A stretch of DNA of 64,000 bases from contig VSDK01015182.1 of the NCBI GenBank assembly GCA_009767595.1, positions 113,413 through 177,412 on the forward strand. The letters are read 5' to 3'. The translations under genes were made by a program, and so were the position numbers. The stretch is from Symbiodinium kawagutii (lineage: Eukaryota; Sar; Dinophyceae; Suessiales; Symbiodiniaceae). Below, in pieces: positions 29,313 to 38,639 of the stretch (the stretch's first letter is position 1; every line of letters starts with the position of its first letter). The notes below the pieces were generated by a model. The model worked only from the letters and a program-made list of their open reading frames with translations, was not told the origin of the DNA and did no database searches.

Positions 29313-31488
29313 CCATGACCGCCATGGAGGAGGAATTGGGTGGTGGCAAAGGTCTTGGCATCACCAGCAAATGTTCATCCGCTCTCTGGTAGGGCTGAAT
29401 TTCCCCAAACTGATCAAAGAGGGTATCCCAATTATGAAACACCGGATGATCCACGACATTCATGGTCTTTGAGATCTCCATGATGGTGAGTGCCTCATCA
29501 GCCAGAATCATCAAAAGAGAAGTGTCCAGATCGTCACGAGAATAGGACCTCCGATCTAAATCATAAACCAACTCAACACATGGGTCGCCAGGATTGTGTG
29601 AGTCCATCGTGAAGGGAGAGTACACTGAATCCCATGGTTCAACCAACCTGTCATATGGCACCGATGCATCAAACCAGTACTTCTGAGTCCTGGCTTCCAA
29701 GCGAATGATGCCTTGCAGAATGACCTGAAATGGTTGCGTGGCTGGTTCCTCCTCAGCAGAGTCGGGTGAGGGCAATGTGATTTGTGTCGCCAAAATCTGA
29801 TGAGGGTTGCTCGAAGGAATGCACGGGGCAGTGGGAGTCCACACATGATTCTCAAAGGGATGATTGCGCAACTGCTGTGTCAGCATGTCATACTGAGCCA
29901 TCTGTTCCGGAGAAATGGGGTCCTGAAGCAAAGTCATGAGGAACCCATCTGTGAGACGCTGAAATCCAACATCCTCTGCAGACCATCTGGCATGCATGTA
30001 TTTTTCAATCACTTCTTGGACATCTACGGATGCATTCCAAAATGCATTGCATGTGAGGACAACAAGTGGAATCACCTGGAGTGGGGTCACGATGTTGCCT
30101 TGAATGATCCATGCCTGTCTATGATCATCAAATTGAAAGGCCTGATTGGTCAATCCATGCTTCAATGTGATTTCACTTGGATGCCAGTGGCGACATCCAT
30201 TCGGGAACTGATCATCACGCACATAGTGCCCGTAGAACTTGTGAATCAGAAGGTAATCAAAGTCCAGTTCATGTTGTTGACCATACATGCTCATGAAGGT
30301 TGGCGTGACAGCATCGCTGGAGTAAACCCTTGTGTCAAGGACCGTTTTCCCTGTGGGCACTTGCATGCGAGTCAGTCGAGGGTCATTGGCAACCTTCAAA
30401 ACATCATCAGTCAAAACCAGTTCTTGTTGTGTGTCCGGAGTCCAACATTGAAAGATCGCAGTGCAGGAAGGAAAGGTAAAGGATTGAAAATTCCAAATTG
30501 GGACTGATTCCAAACATACATCACCATGGACCCGAAGTGCCACAAGGAGGAACCTTGGTCGATCTGTGTGCAGTGAGTCAGTCACATTCAACGTTCGTTG
30601 GAAAATCACCTTGTATCCGATCCAATGCAGTGCTCGAATGATGATGGATCGGTGTGGATGCTGAGCAAAATTGACCACTTGTTCAACATGAATCAGCAAA
30701 GGACGAAAGTATCTAGCTTCCAATATGCTTTCCATCAACAGCATTCCATCATCTCTGTTCAAACCTGGAGCATGACTGGCTCCACTCCACGGAGGGCAAG
30801 GGGCACTGATGGAGACAGCATCAATGCCAATTGCCGCTACTGCTTGCTTCCATTTGGGTGACATCACATCATCTCTGATTACCCAATCACCGGGGCAATT
30901 CTGAAAGAAATCTTTGGACAGTGGATGCTCTTGCTGAACAAACCCTGTGTGATTGGTGATGGCGTATGACATGGCAATGTTGACATCATGCTCCACTGCT
31001 ATGCTACGAATGTCACCTGCAGAGATCTGGGAAGTGACAAAATCAGCCGCACTCTTCCAGCCTCCGAATCCCCCTGCGAACAGCTCCAACCAGTTGATGG
31101 TGTTAGGAACCATGTTGCGAACCAGAGGCATGCAAAAGGAGTGAGCATCATATACGTAGTTGATACCATCCAAATCCAGATTGATGACATTACGCAACCA
31201 TGTCAGTTGACCATGTTCTGGGAGAGGCTGCATTGGACACCACTTCACCGTCTGTTTCTGCAGTTCTGAATCCTTTGGCATGAAAATGTGATCATTCCAG
31301 AATGCATCTTGACCATAACCCTCAACTGCCATGTGTGTGACTTCAAGGATCACCCTGGAGTCTGAAAGTCGCACCTGGTCCAACTTCACAAGAATGTTGC
31401 ATCTGTCTGCCATTGGAGAACATCCCTGAGCTCCCAAAATGTCATGAGTAGCCAAAGTGGCCGCTATAGCAGGAGGTCTCGATGACAT
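29215..31488 (-). CDS. C5-cytosine DNA methyltransferase (retroelement ORF1)
   Basis: The start chosen is ATG 31488. The frame extends to a TTG at 31560 directly after a stop, but no earlier ATG exists. From Met1: motif I LELFAGGFGGW (134-144, SAM binding), an acidic AVEHD (164-168), motif IV ISAPCPPWSG with catalytic Cys231 (codon 30798-30796), motif VI HVEQV with Glu269, motif VIII DRPRFLLVAL (Arg310, Arg312), a target-recognition segment with TPTFMSMYG, motif IX RHWHPSEITLKHGL, and motif X QGNIVTP with Gly464/Asn465. The order is that of canonical C5 methyltransferases, so the enzyme could be active, adding methyl groups to cytosine C5 from SAM. The 130 residues before and about 290 after are unidentified. 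No reader domain (PWWP, ADD, BAH, CXXC) is seen. The frame ends within the overlap with ORF2, so the last ~30 residues may be an out-of-frame tail. Confidence 0.88.
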   Translation of the reverse strand: MSSRPPAIAATLATHDILGAQGCSPMADRCNILVKLDQVRLSDSRVILEVTHMAVEGYGQDAFWNDHIFMPKDSELQKQTVKWCPMQPLPEHGQLTWLRNVINLDLDGINYVYDAHSFCMPLVRNMVPNTINWLELFAGGFGGWKSAADFVTSQISAGDIRSIAVEHDVNIAMSYAITNHTGFVQQEHPLSKDFFQNCPGDWVIRDDVMSPKWKQAVAAIGIDAVSISAPCPPWSGASHAPGLNRDDGMLLMESILEARYFRPLLIHVEQVVNFAQHPHRSIIIRALHWIGYKVIFQRTLNVTDSLHTDRPRFLLVALRVHGDVCLESVPIWNFQSFTFPSCTAIFQCWTPDTQQELVLTDDVLKVANDPRLTRMQVPTGKTVLDTRVYSSDAVTPTFMSMYGQQHELDFDYLLIHKFYGHYVRDDQFPNGCRHWHPSEITLKHGLTNQAFQFDDHRQAWIIQGNIVTPLQVIPLVVLTCNAFWNASVDVQEVIEKYMHARWSAEDVGFQRLTDGFLMTLLQDPISPEQMAQYDMLTQQLRNHPFENHVWTPTAPCIPSSNPHQILATQITLPSPDSAEEEPATQPFQVILQGIIRLEARTQKYWFDASVPYDRLVEPWDSVYSPFTMDSHNPGDPCVELVYDLDRRSYSRDDLDTSLLMILADEALTIMEISKTMNVVDHPVFHNWDTLFDQFGEIQPYQRADEHLLVMPRPLPPPNSSSMAVMVVAAEAVCQQNWTTTEWDRNPCHRHTAPGHQR

Positions 31489-31560
31489 GGCCCGCTCCGT
31501 GCTCCCGTCAAGGAACAACAAGGTTGGTGCGAGAAACTGGAGCCGAAACCTTTCAACCAA

Positions 31561-31960
31561 CTATCCCAAGTATTGGGGAAAATCCCGAATGCAGCAACCA
31601 CCAACTAGGCAAGAGTATGCCTTCCATTGGCAGTAGATGCCTTAGCCTTGCTAAGCATTGACCACCCTGGTGAGAAGGCAGGCAGCACCTTGGTATCCTC
31701 CAGACGGCGCCGCCAAATCAGCATTTTCAACTGCAGGGGGCCAATCAGCATTCAGCGAGCACCAAAAAGTGCAATGAAATGGCTCAATGGATTGCAAATG
31801 CTGATTCCAAAAGTCATTTGAATCAATCAAAATGAAAATATGTTCACTGTTTTTTAAACTGCAAGTGGATTGCCGGAAGGGTAGCAACAAAAAATAGCAT
31901 TCCAAGTGCTACTGTAGTTTAGCGTGGTTTCCTTCCAACAATGATGAGCAATCCTCCATG
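31561..31960. other. Region upstream of the retroelement frame, possible 5' UTR
   Basis: No ORF fits the retroelement. A methyltransferase-frame stop (TAG) lies directly at 31563-31561. Internal promoter elements would be expected here in a full-length LINE, but I see nothing diagnostic, and the left boundary cannot be placed. Confidence 0.3.
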
Positions 31961-32003
31961 GAATCTTGGCAACCTAGTGCAATCCTGTGACAATCAGTAC
32001 GGC

Positions 32004-32055
32004 GGTCAACACTGCCCAGTCAACACTGCCCAGCCAACACTGCCCAATCAACACT
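32004..32055. repeat. 14-bp minisatellite (GTCAACACTGCCCA)n
   Basis: Three and a half copies of GTCAACACTGCCCA, with GCCAACACTGCCCA and ATCAACACT variants. Confidence 0.9.
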
Positions 32056-32221
32056 CAAGGCCCAAAAAAGCAATAAGTAAACATCAATTGCTTTCGCGGG
32101 TATACAATGTGACGTGCTTACCCAACTCTTCAAAATTTGAGCACTTGGATGTCCCAAGTAACAAGGTCATTGCTCATTAACGTACCACAAGCACAACCAC
32201 CACAAGTCTTATAATTACAAA

Positions 32222-32400
32222 TTAAACTATATAAAGATCCTCGATCCCTATGAACAACCTCCTCAAGCCCCAAAGTTGGCCTTCCGTGATTCTCTGGCCC
32301 GCTGCTGAGGCAGCAAATGGCTCAATGTCTGTCTCCAGCGGAGGTTGCTGCGCAGTGTCCGCAGGAGCCAAGGAAGCAAATCTCAGTTGACCTTGAAACG
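32222..32400 (-). CDS. Terminal exon of the tandem-exon locus
   Basis: After a TTCGTTTCAAG acceptor the minus strand reads LRFASLAPADTAQQPPLETD, then IEPFAASAAGQRITEGQLWG, and ends at TAA 32222. It is a diverged copy of the block called exon A in the tandem units upstream (AADTAQQSSLETGIEPSAAS), differing mostly at amino-acid-changing positions. It replaces the usual 3' part with LRRLFIGIEDLYIV and a stop, as expected for the last exon of a gene built from repeated exons. Function is unknown. Confidence 0.4.
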
Positions 32401-32689
32401 AAGAACACAATTCAGCAAAGCTCAAGCATGTGTGACGTCTTGTAATCTCCAGCGACCAAATTCCACAGGAAACAACCATTCTAGGAAATGCCTGCATTTT
32501 CTTCAGACATGCTTCCTCTCACAAAAGGAACAACTTACCCTCTGGTAGATAAAACTTGGAAAATGAAACAATGAGCTTCAATTCAACAGAAAAAGGTCGA
32601 GAAACAATTTGTTCGCCATGAGTCCGAAGAATTTGAAAGATAGGCGAGGATAGGTGAGGTCCTAAAAAGGTTACAAGAAACCTTGACTG

Positions 32690-32823
32690 CTTCTCAAACA
32701 TGCTGAGTTCGCCACCTTGAGCTTGATCTTCAACCGGCGGCTGCAATGTGGATGAAGCAAAACTCGCTGCTGACGGTTCATCGCCAATTGCATCCGGAAG
32801 AAAACCCCGTGCTGCATCGCTAC
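32690..32823 (-). CDS. Repeated exon B, unit 1 (represents all five units)
   Basis: After AACATCAACAG the minus strand reads SDAARGFLPDAIGDEPSAAS, then FASSTLQPPVEDQAQGGELS and MFEKQ. A TAA conserved in every unit lies just upstream in this frame, so the block must be spliced in if coding. Equivalent blocks lie at about 33483-33616, 34365-34498, 35235-35368 and 36020-36153. A donor could be CAAG|GTGGCG inside the block or a GTTT shortly after it. Phase compatibility with exon A is unresolved. It is acidic, Ala/Ser/Pro-rich and resembles exon A in style. Confidence 0.4.
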
Positions 32824-33073
32824 CTGTTGATGTTTATGATGTTTCAGCACCAGCCAACAAACGTACCCAAATGCAATCCAAAGATGGCTGAAGAAATTGT
32901 GGCTTCTGTTTCATGTTTTGGTTCGCTCTGCACGTGCCACAAACTCCAGAGACTGCAAGAAACATCAAGAAACCACATAGGGAGTGGATTGAGCAACCAA
33001 CAGTGTGCTGGCAACTTACTGTGCAACTGATGGTCAGAAACATTCAGAAACACTGCACGGGTCATCCTCCCAC

Positions 33074-33209
33074 CAGTGGCCTTCCGTGACTCTCTGGCCC
33101 GTTGCTGAGGCAGCAGATGGCTCAATGCCTGTCTCCAGCGAAGATTGCTGCGCAGTGTCCGCAGCAGCCGAGGAAGCAGAATGTGCTACGTCCACTGGTC
33201 TCAGTTCAC
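33074..33209 (-). CDS. Repeated exon A, unit 1
   Basis: Preceded on the minus strand by TTTCTAGTCTTCAG, a good acceptor. It encodes ELRPVDVAHSASSAAADTAQ, then QSSLETGIEPSAASATGQRV, an Ala/Ser/Glu-rich low-complexity segment, probably disordered. The in-frame TAG just before the acceptor shows that the frame needs splicing. The frame stays open to a stop 30 bases past the end given, so the donor could be CACTG|GTGGGA or a GT further on. Confidence 0.45.
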
Positions 33210-33866
33210 CTGAAGACTAGAAAAAAATCATTGCAAATCAGCCAAGCTCAAGCATTTGTGATGTCTTGATCCAGTTCAGAAACAAAAGAGCCTTTTTGTA
33301 TTCAGAAGATGCGATGTGAGGCCACTAGTAAAGCCCCTTTACTTCCTCACCCATGTTTTCCTTCAAACAAGAACAACTTACCAGAACCCTCTAGGAGATG
33401 AACCTGGAAAACAATTATAATTTGTTGTAAGTTTGCTTGGCATAAGTCGAAAAAAATACAGATAGATACAAAACGTTGACAGCTTCTCAGACATGCTGAG
33501 TTAGCCACCTTGAACTTGATCTTCAACCGGCGGCTGCAATGTGGATGAAGCAAAACTCGCTGCTGACGGTTCATCGCCGATTGCATCCGGAAGAAAAGCC
33601 CGTGCTGCATCGCTACCTGTTGATGCTTATGATGTTTCAGCACCAGCCAACAAACGTACCCAAATGCAATCCAAAGATGGCTGAAGAAATTGTGGCTTCT
33701 GTTTCATGTTTTTGTTCGCTCTGCACGTGCCACAAACTCCAGAGACTGCAAGAAGCATCAAGAAACCACATGGGGAGTGGATTGCGCAACCAACAGTGTG
33801 CTGGCAACTTACTGTGCAACTGATGGTCAGAAACATTCAGAAACACTGCCGGGGTCATCCTCCCAC

Positions 33867-34002
33867 CAGTGGCCTTCCGTGACTCTCTGGCCCGTTGCTG
33901 AGGCAGCAGATGGCTCAATGCCTGTCTCCAGCGAAGATTGCTGCGCAGTGTCCGCAGCAGCCGAGGAAGCAGAATGTGCTACGTCCACTGGTCTCAGTTC
34001 AC
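33867..34002 (-). CDS. Repeated exon A, unit 2
   Basis: The same block as unit 1, with the acceptor at AAGTCTTCAG. Here the frame stays open farther upstream (ARAWLNFIECFAFKSS), but other units have stops there, so the acceptor position is preferred. One base change turns Pro-Cys into Pro-Gly after the block. Confidence 0.45.
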
Positions 34003-34748
34003 CTGAAGACTTGAAGGCAAAGCACTCAATGAAATTCAGCCAAGCTCGGGCGGATGATATCTTGTAAGCTTTAGTGATCCGATTCAGTAACAAAGAGCCA
34101 TTTCGGATTCAGAAGATACGATGTGAGGACGGTGATAAGGCCCCGGATCTCTATTTTCATCTACTTTTCTCAGGCACGAGTCCTCTCACAAAAAAAACAA
34201 CTTACCCTCTGGACACTCTGGTACATGAACCTGTCAAAACAAACAATATACATATTAACATCAATTCAAAGAAAAAAACAAGTTTGTTCGCCATGAGTCC
34301 GAAGAATTTGAAAGATAGGCAAGGATAGGTGAGGTCCTAAAAAGGTTACAAAAAACCTTGACTGCTTCTCAAACATGCTGAGTTCGCCACCTTGAGCTTG
34401 ATCTTCAACCGGCGGCTGCAATGTGGATGAAGCAAAACTCGCTGCTGACGGTTCATCGCCAATTGCATCCGGAAGAAAACCCCGTGCTGCATCGCTACCT
34501 GTTGATGTTTATGATGTTTCAGCACCAGCCAACAAACGTACCCAAATGCAATCCAAAGATGGCTGAAGAAATTGTGGCTTCTGTTTCATGTTTTGGTTCG
34601 CTCTGCACGTGCCACAAACTCCAGAGACTGCAAGAAGCATCAAGAAACCACATGGGGAGTGGATTGCGCAACCAACAGTGTGCTGGCAACTTACTGTGCA
34701 ACTGATGGTCAGAAACATTCAGAAACACTGCACGGGTCACCCTCCCAC

Positions 34749-34884
34749 CAGTGGCCTTCCGTGACTCTCTGACCCGTTGCTGAGGCAGCAGATGGCTCAA
34801 TGCCTGTCCCCAGCGAAGGTTGCTGCGCAGTGTCCGCAGCAGCCGAGGAAGCAGAATGTGCTACGTCCACTGGTCTCAGTTCAC
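34749..34884 (-). CDS. Repeated exon A, unit 3
   Basis: The same block, with two replacements relative to units 1-2 (QQPSLGTGIE in place of QQSSLETGIE). Units 4 and 5 share these replacements, so units 3-5 form a subgroup. Confidence 0.45.
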
Positions 34885-35074
34885 CTGAAAGCTACAAGGC
34901 AAAGAACTCAACGAAATTCAGCAAAGCTCAAGCATACAACAGTTGCATTTAATTATACCGGAAAAAAACGTGCCATTTCGGTTTCAGAAGTTTCGATGTA
35001 AGGCCAATCATGAAGCCTGTTTCCTCTATCCTCCTCAGGCACCCTTCCTTCGTTTCACAAAAAAAACAACTTAC

Positions 35075-35108
35075 CCTCTGGATCCCTCTGGTACATGAAC
35101 CTGTCAAA
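35075..35108 (-). CDS. Candidate micro-exon between units
   Basis: On the minus strand TTGTTTTGACAG is followed by GTTCATGTACCAGAGGGATC, then CAGAGG and GTAAGTTG. This is a canonical acceptor and donor about 26 nt apart. Matching arrangements with shorter or altered middles lie near 34197-34236, 33377-33405 and 32535-32562 (about 16-26 nt). The unit near 35950 keeps the donor but has lost the acceptor. The conserved GTAAGT donor is good evidence that the minus strand is the sense strand. Confidence 0.4.
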
Positions 35109-35618
35109 ACAAACAACTAACATTTTAAGATCAATTCAAAAAAAAAACAAGTTTGTTCGCCATGAGTCCGAAGAATTTGAAGAAATAGGCGAGGATAGGT
35201 GAGGTCCTAAAAAGGTTACAAAAAACCTTTACTGCTTCTCAAACACGCTGAGTTCGCCACCTTGAGCTTGATCTTCAACTGGCGGCTGCAATGTGGATGA
35301 AGCAAAACTCGCTGCTGACGGTTCATCGCCAATTGCATCCGGAAGAAAAGCCCGTGCTGCATCGCTACCTGTTGATGTTTATGATGTTTCAGCACCAGCC
35401 AACAAACGTACCCAAATGCAATCCAAAGATGGCTGAAGAAATTGTGGCTTCTGTTTCATGTTTTGGTTCGCTCTGCACGTGCCACAAACTCCAGAGACTG
35501 CAAGAAACATCAAGAAACCACATGGGGAGTGGATTGCGCAACCAACAGTGTGCTGGCAATTTACTGTGCAACTGATGGTCAGAAACATTCAGAAACACTG
35601 CACGGGTCATCCTCCCAC

Positions 35619-35754
35619 CAGTGGCCTTCCGTGACTCTCTGACCCGTTGCTGAGGCAGCAGATGGCTCAATGCCTGTCCCCAGCGAAGGTTGCTGCGCAG
35701 TGTCCGCAGCAGCCGAGGAAGCAGAATGTGCTACGTCCACTGGTCTCAGTTCAC
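35619..35754 (-). CDS. Repeated exon A, unit 4
   Basis: The same block as unit 3, with an identical reading. The preceding acceptor is GTAGCTTTCAG. Confidence 0.45.
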
Positions 35755-36403
35755 CTGAAAGCTACAAGGCAAAGAACTCAACGAAATTCAGCAAAGCTCA
35801 AGCATACAACAGTTGCATTTGATTATACAGGAAAAAAACGTGCCATTTCGGTTTCAGAAGTTTCGATGTAAGGCCAATCATGAAGCCTGTTTCCTCTATC
35901 CTCCTCAGGCACCCTTCCTTCGTTTCACAAAAAAAACAACTTACCCTCTGGATCCCTCTGGTACATAAAATAGGCGAGGATAGGCGAGGTCCTAAAAAGG
36001 TTACAAAAAACCCTGACTGCTTCTCAAACATGCTGAGTTCGCCACCTTGAGCTTGATCTTCAACCGGCGGCTGCAATGTGGATGAAGCAAAACTCGCTGC
36101 TGACGGTTCATCGCCAATTGCATCCGGAAGAAAAGCCCGTGCTGCATCGCTACCTGTTGATGTTTATGTTGTTTCAGCACCAGCCAACAAACGTACCCAA
36201 ATGCAATCCAAAGATGGCTGAAGAAATTGTGGCTTCTGTTTCATGTTTTTGTTCGCTCTGCACGTGCCACAAACTCCAGAGACTGCAAGAAGCATCAAGA
36301 AACCACATGGGGAGTGGATTGCGCAACCAACAGTGTGCTGGCAACTTACTGTGCAACTGATGGTCAGAAACATTCAGAAACACTGCACGGGTCATCCTCC
36401 CAC

Positions 36404-36539
36404 CAGTGGCCTTCCGTGACTCTCTGACCCGTTGCTGAGGCAGCAGATGGCTCAATGCCTGTCCCCAGCGAAGGTTGCTGCGCAGTGTCCGCAGCAGCCG
36501 AGGAAGCAGAATGTGCTACGTCCACTGGGCTCAGTTCAC
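36404..36539 (-). CDS. Repeated exon A, unit 5 (most upstream)
   Basis: The same block with ELSPVDVAHS in place of ELRPVDVAHS. The preceding DNA is CTTTGCCTTGCAGCTTTCAG, offering two in-line acceptors. Confidence 0.45.
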
Positions 36540-36719
36540 CTGAAAGCTGCAAGGCAAAGAACTCAACGAAATTCAGCCAAGCTCAAGCATGAAATATTTT
36601 GTGAGCTTTTTGATTCAATTCAGAAACAAAGAACCTGGCAAAAGAAGCCCTGCGAAGCCGGGACATTTTTGGTCGCAAAGCTGCATCTATGTGAGCAAGC
36701 AATTTCACAACTCATCCAG

Positions 36720-36890
36720 TCTATGCGCTGCAAACTTGATCACGATGCATGTCCAAACACAATTGCGATCTTCCCAAATCCGAAACGTTTCATCCCCCGT
36801 GCCTTTTTGATCATCTGTGTGGCCTGCCTGGAAGCGCTTCTCCACCACTCCCCGGCGATCGGTTGATCCCCCGAGTTGTCTGATTAGGGT
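36720..36890 (-). CDS. Candidate upstream exon of the tandem-exon locus
   Basis: The minus strand reads RRGVVEKRFQAGHTDDQKGT, then GDETFRIWEDRNCVWTCIVI, open for more than 60 codons in coding-like usage. There is no ATG in the frame. A second frame (QATQMIKKARGMKRFGFGKI) is also open, so the choice is uncertain. It lies just upstream of unit 5 in the right orientation. Confidence 0.3.
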
Positions 36891-36899
36891 ACCGAGCTA

Positions 36900-38370
36900 T
36901 GGCAGGTATGAGTCGCTATACTTAGATCTTATATAGTTATAGCCCATGCCTACCATGACATGAGTTTTACTTCTACAATACCCGCTTTGGTATACCAAAC
37001 TGTACTTATAGTACAGTGGCTCGTTACCGAACTTATGAGTAGGGGTCCAGTAAACCAAAGCTCGCCGCAGCATCTGGCAAACTGCCACCGTCAAGTGCTG
37101 GTGCCGAAAGGCACCTGTCCACTAGTTGGGTTCCAACTGACCTGCGGTTCTTCCAGGTTGCTTGTCACCACCCTTCATTTTCCATACAAGTTAAGCATAA
37201 ATAGCCATTAGAGTTCTAAATTCCAAAGCAATATAAAGATATGTAAAGCCTTGTAGAACCGTTTAAACCATTAAATGAATATGAGCTCATGTTTTTTGAA
37301 TGGACATGCCGGGTCTGGCAATCTGAATTTCAACTATGTTCTTTCAGCACGCGTGCACGAACCGTCACACGACAAATGAAGCCTCTGGGTTGTGTCAAAT
37401 GCTGATGAGCTTGTCCGTGCGGACGACACTTCCCTCGTGTCTTTAAAGTTGAAAATGCTGGGGGGCTGAAGAGACAATCCCAAGAAGTCTCAAACGGACC
37501 CGGAAATACCTCCAATTCCACAACTGAACATTACTGAAGTGCACAGTGGGGCAAAATGCTGCATCCATGTTCGAGCAATCATTGTTGTTTGGATCGATCA
37601 GTGTGGAAATCAGCTTCCGCGATCTCAAGCTCTGCGGGCTCTAGGTCCCAAGTGCTGCTTCTTTCAATGGGCGAAGATTGGCATACGAAACTCGCTACAC
37701 CACCTTGCTTATCCTTGGCGTCATCATGGACCTGGCGTCCCCACATGTCCCCACCAGCTGCAACCTGCACCTGCGACGCGGTCTGCGGCGGCACCAGCAC
37801 TCGGATGCAAACACTGGGAGAACTTCCCAGGGAGTTGGCGGCACGAACCTGACCGACCGGAGGAAGCGATCATGGCTTCGGGTGGTCAAACATGGCTATC
37901 ATGTGGAACCAATGTGTCATGTTCAGCAAATTTTGACCTGTGCATGTTATCTAGGAAATGGTGAGTGTTCATGAGCCAGTATAGCCTTTATATGATGGCT
38001 AATGTAAAAAGGCCATGGCTTTAGAATCATGAAAACAATGGCGATAAAATGTTTTAAGCATGCTTCAGCTTGGGCATTGAACTGTTGACAGTCGGGGAAA
38101 AAACCTGACAATAATCAACCAGTAATTACGTTGCTTGGGTCTTACTGCTAGTTGGCATTTTCAACCACCAACATGCCAGACATAATTGAAGCCACCACCC
38201 AGCCATCATGGATGAACCATCAATGACTATCAACAACCAGTACTGGCTATCAGTCATCAGTACCTATTGGAAACTATGTGCATGAAATAGAATATTTAAT
38301 TCAATAGATTAACAGCCATCAACATTTGCCATCCATAACCATGATTGCAAGGTATTTGCTGACTATGAGT
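36900..38370. other. Mostly non-coding, one ambiguous GC-rich block
   Basis: At 37579-37850 both strands are open: plus VWKSASAISSSAGSRSQVLL and minus LVPPQTASQVQVAAGGDMWG. An exon is plausible there, but I cannot assign the strand. The rest is AT-rich with no coding signal. Confidence 0.3.
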
Positions 38371-38373
38371 TAT

Positions 38374-38586
38374 TCACTTTGGTGCCTTTTTAGGTGCACA
38401 AAACAAACACCTCTTCAAGTTTCGCCCGCAATGTGCCACTCCGCTGGAGCTCGCCTGGAACTCGTAGATGCGAGCAGCTTTCAGGCCATCGATCACCAAA
38501 GTGGCTGGCGACAAAGCTGGCACCATGACCTCTCGATGCCCATCACCTGCGAATGTCATGGGATGATGGGGGACTGTATGAGTCAT
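38374..38586 (-). CDS. Candidate exon with fibronectin-III-like segment
   Basis: ATG 38586 opens a 70-codon frame to TGA at 38374. The stretch ATLVIDGLKAARIYEFQASS followed by SGVAHCGR matches the look of the last strands of a fibronectin type III domain (L..L..a..Y.f...A.s..G). Only half a domain is present, so it would be one exon of a larger gene. The Met may be internal. The similarity is by eye and weak. Confidence 0.35.
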   Translation of the reverse strand: MTHTVPHHPMTFAGDGHREVMVPALSPATLVIDGLKAARIYEFQASSSGVAHCGRNLKRCLFCAPKKAPK

Positions 38587-38639
38587 ATCTCCCTTCTGTC
38601 AAGTGCCGAGAACCTGACCTTCCACATTATTTGACATGA

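Larger units (their letters stand above)
21132..31560 (-). mobile_element. LINE-like retroelement encoding a DNA methyltransferase
   Basis: About 10.4 kb of nearly continuous coding on the minus strand holds three frames: methyltransferase (31488-29215), a ubiquitin-like/coiled-coil frame (about 29312-26907) and an APE endonuclease-RT-RNase H frame (26879-21132). No long terminal repeats, integrase or aspartic protease are visible. That, with the APE-type endonuclease, makes it a non-LTR (LINE-like) element rather than LTR-type. The frames sit tightly together, the first two overlapping and the last two 27 bp apart, so they presumably share one transcript. The outer ends are unresolved: no convincing target-site duplication or poly-A was found, and the 5' end may be truncated. 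With catalytic motifs preserved and only two frame breaks, the insertion looks young, or the breaks are functional. Confidence 0.85.
32640..36560. repeat. Five tandem units of 0.79-0.88 kb
   Basis: The shared block starting GCGGCTGCAATGTGGATGAA begins near 32736, 33529, 34411, 35281 and 36066, giving spacings of 793, 882, 870 and 785 bp. About 540 bp of each unit is nearly identical across copies. The linkers vary by insertion and deletion. Unit 2 has a different linker (33300-33480). Units 3 and 4 are most alike, even in their linkers, so expansion is recent or the array is homogenised. On the minus strand each unit carries exon-like blocks (separate entries). Confidence 0.9.

Noticed and set aside
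21132..31560. LTR retrotransposon or virus-derived element
   Set aside because: No terminal repeats, aspartic protease, integrase, envelope or capsid gene is visible, and the endonuclease is of APE type. A non-LTR element fits better.
32746..33030. Plus-strand 94-codon frames repeated in all five tandem units
   Set aside because: Identity of these frames is explained by recent duplication. On the minus strand the same DNA carries consistent splice acceptors and a GTAAGT donor, so I take minus as sense. Without RNA data this remains a choice.
32640..36560. CRISPR-like or rDNA-like array
   Set aside because: The units are 0.8-0.9 kb, contain exon-like blocks and no rRNA features; repeat and spacer lengths are wrong for CRISPR.
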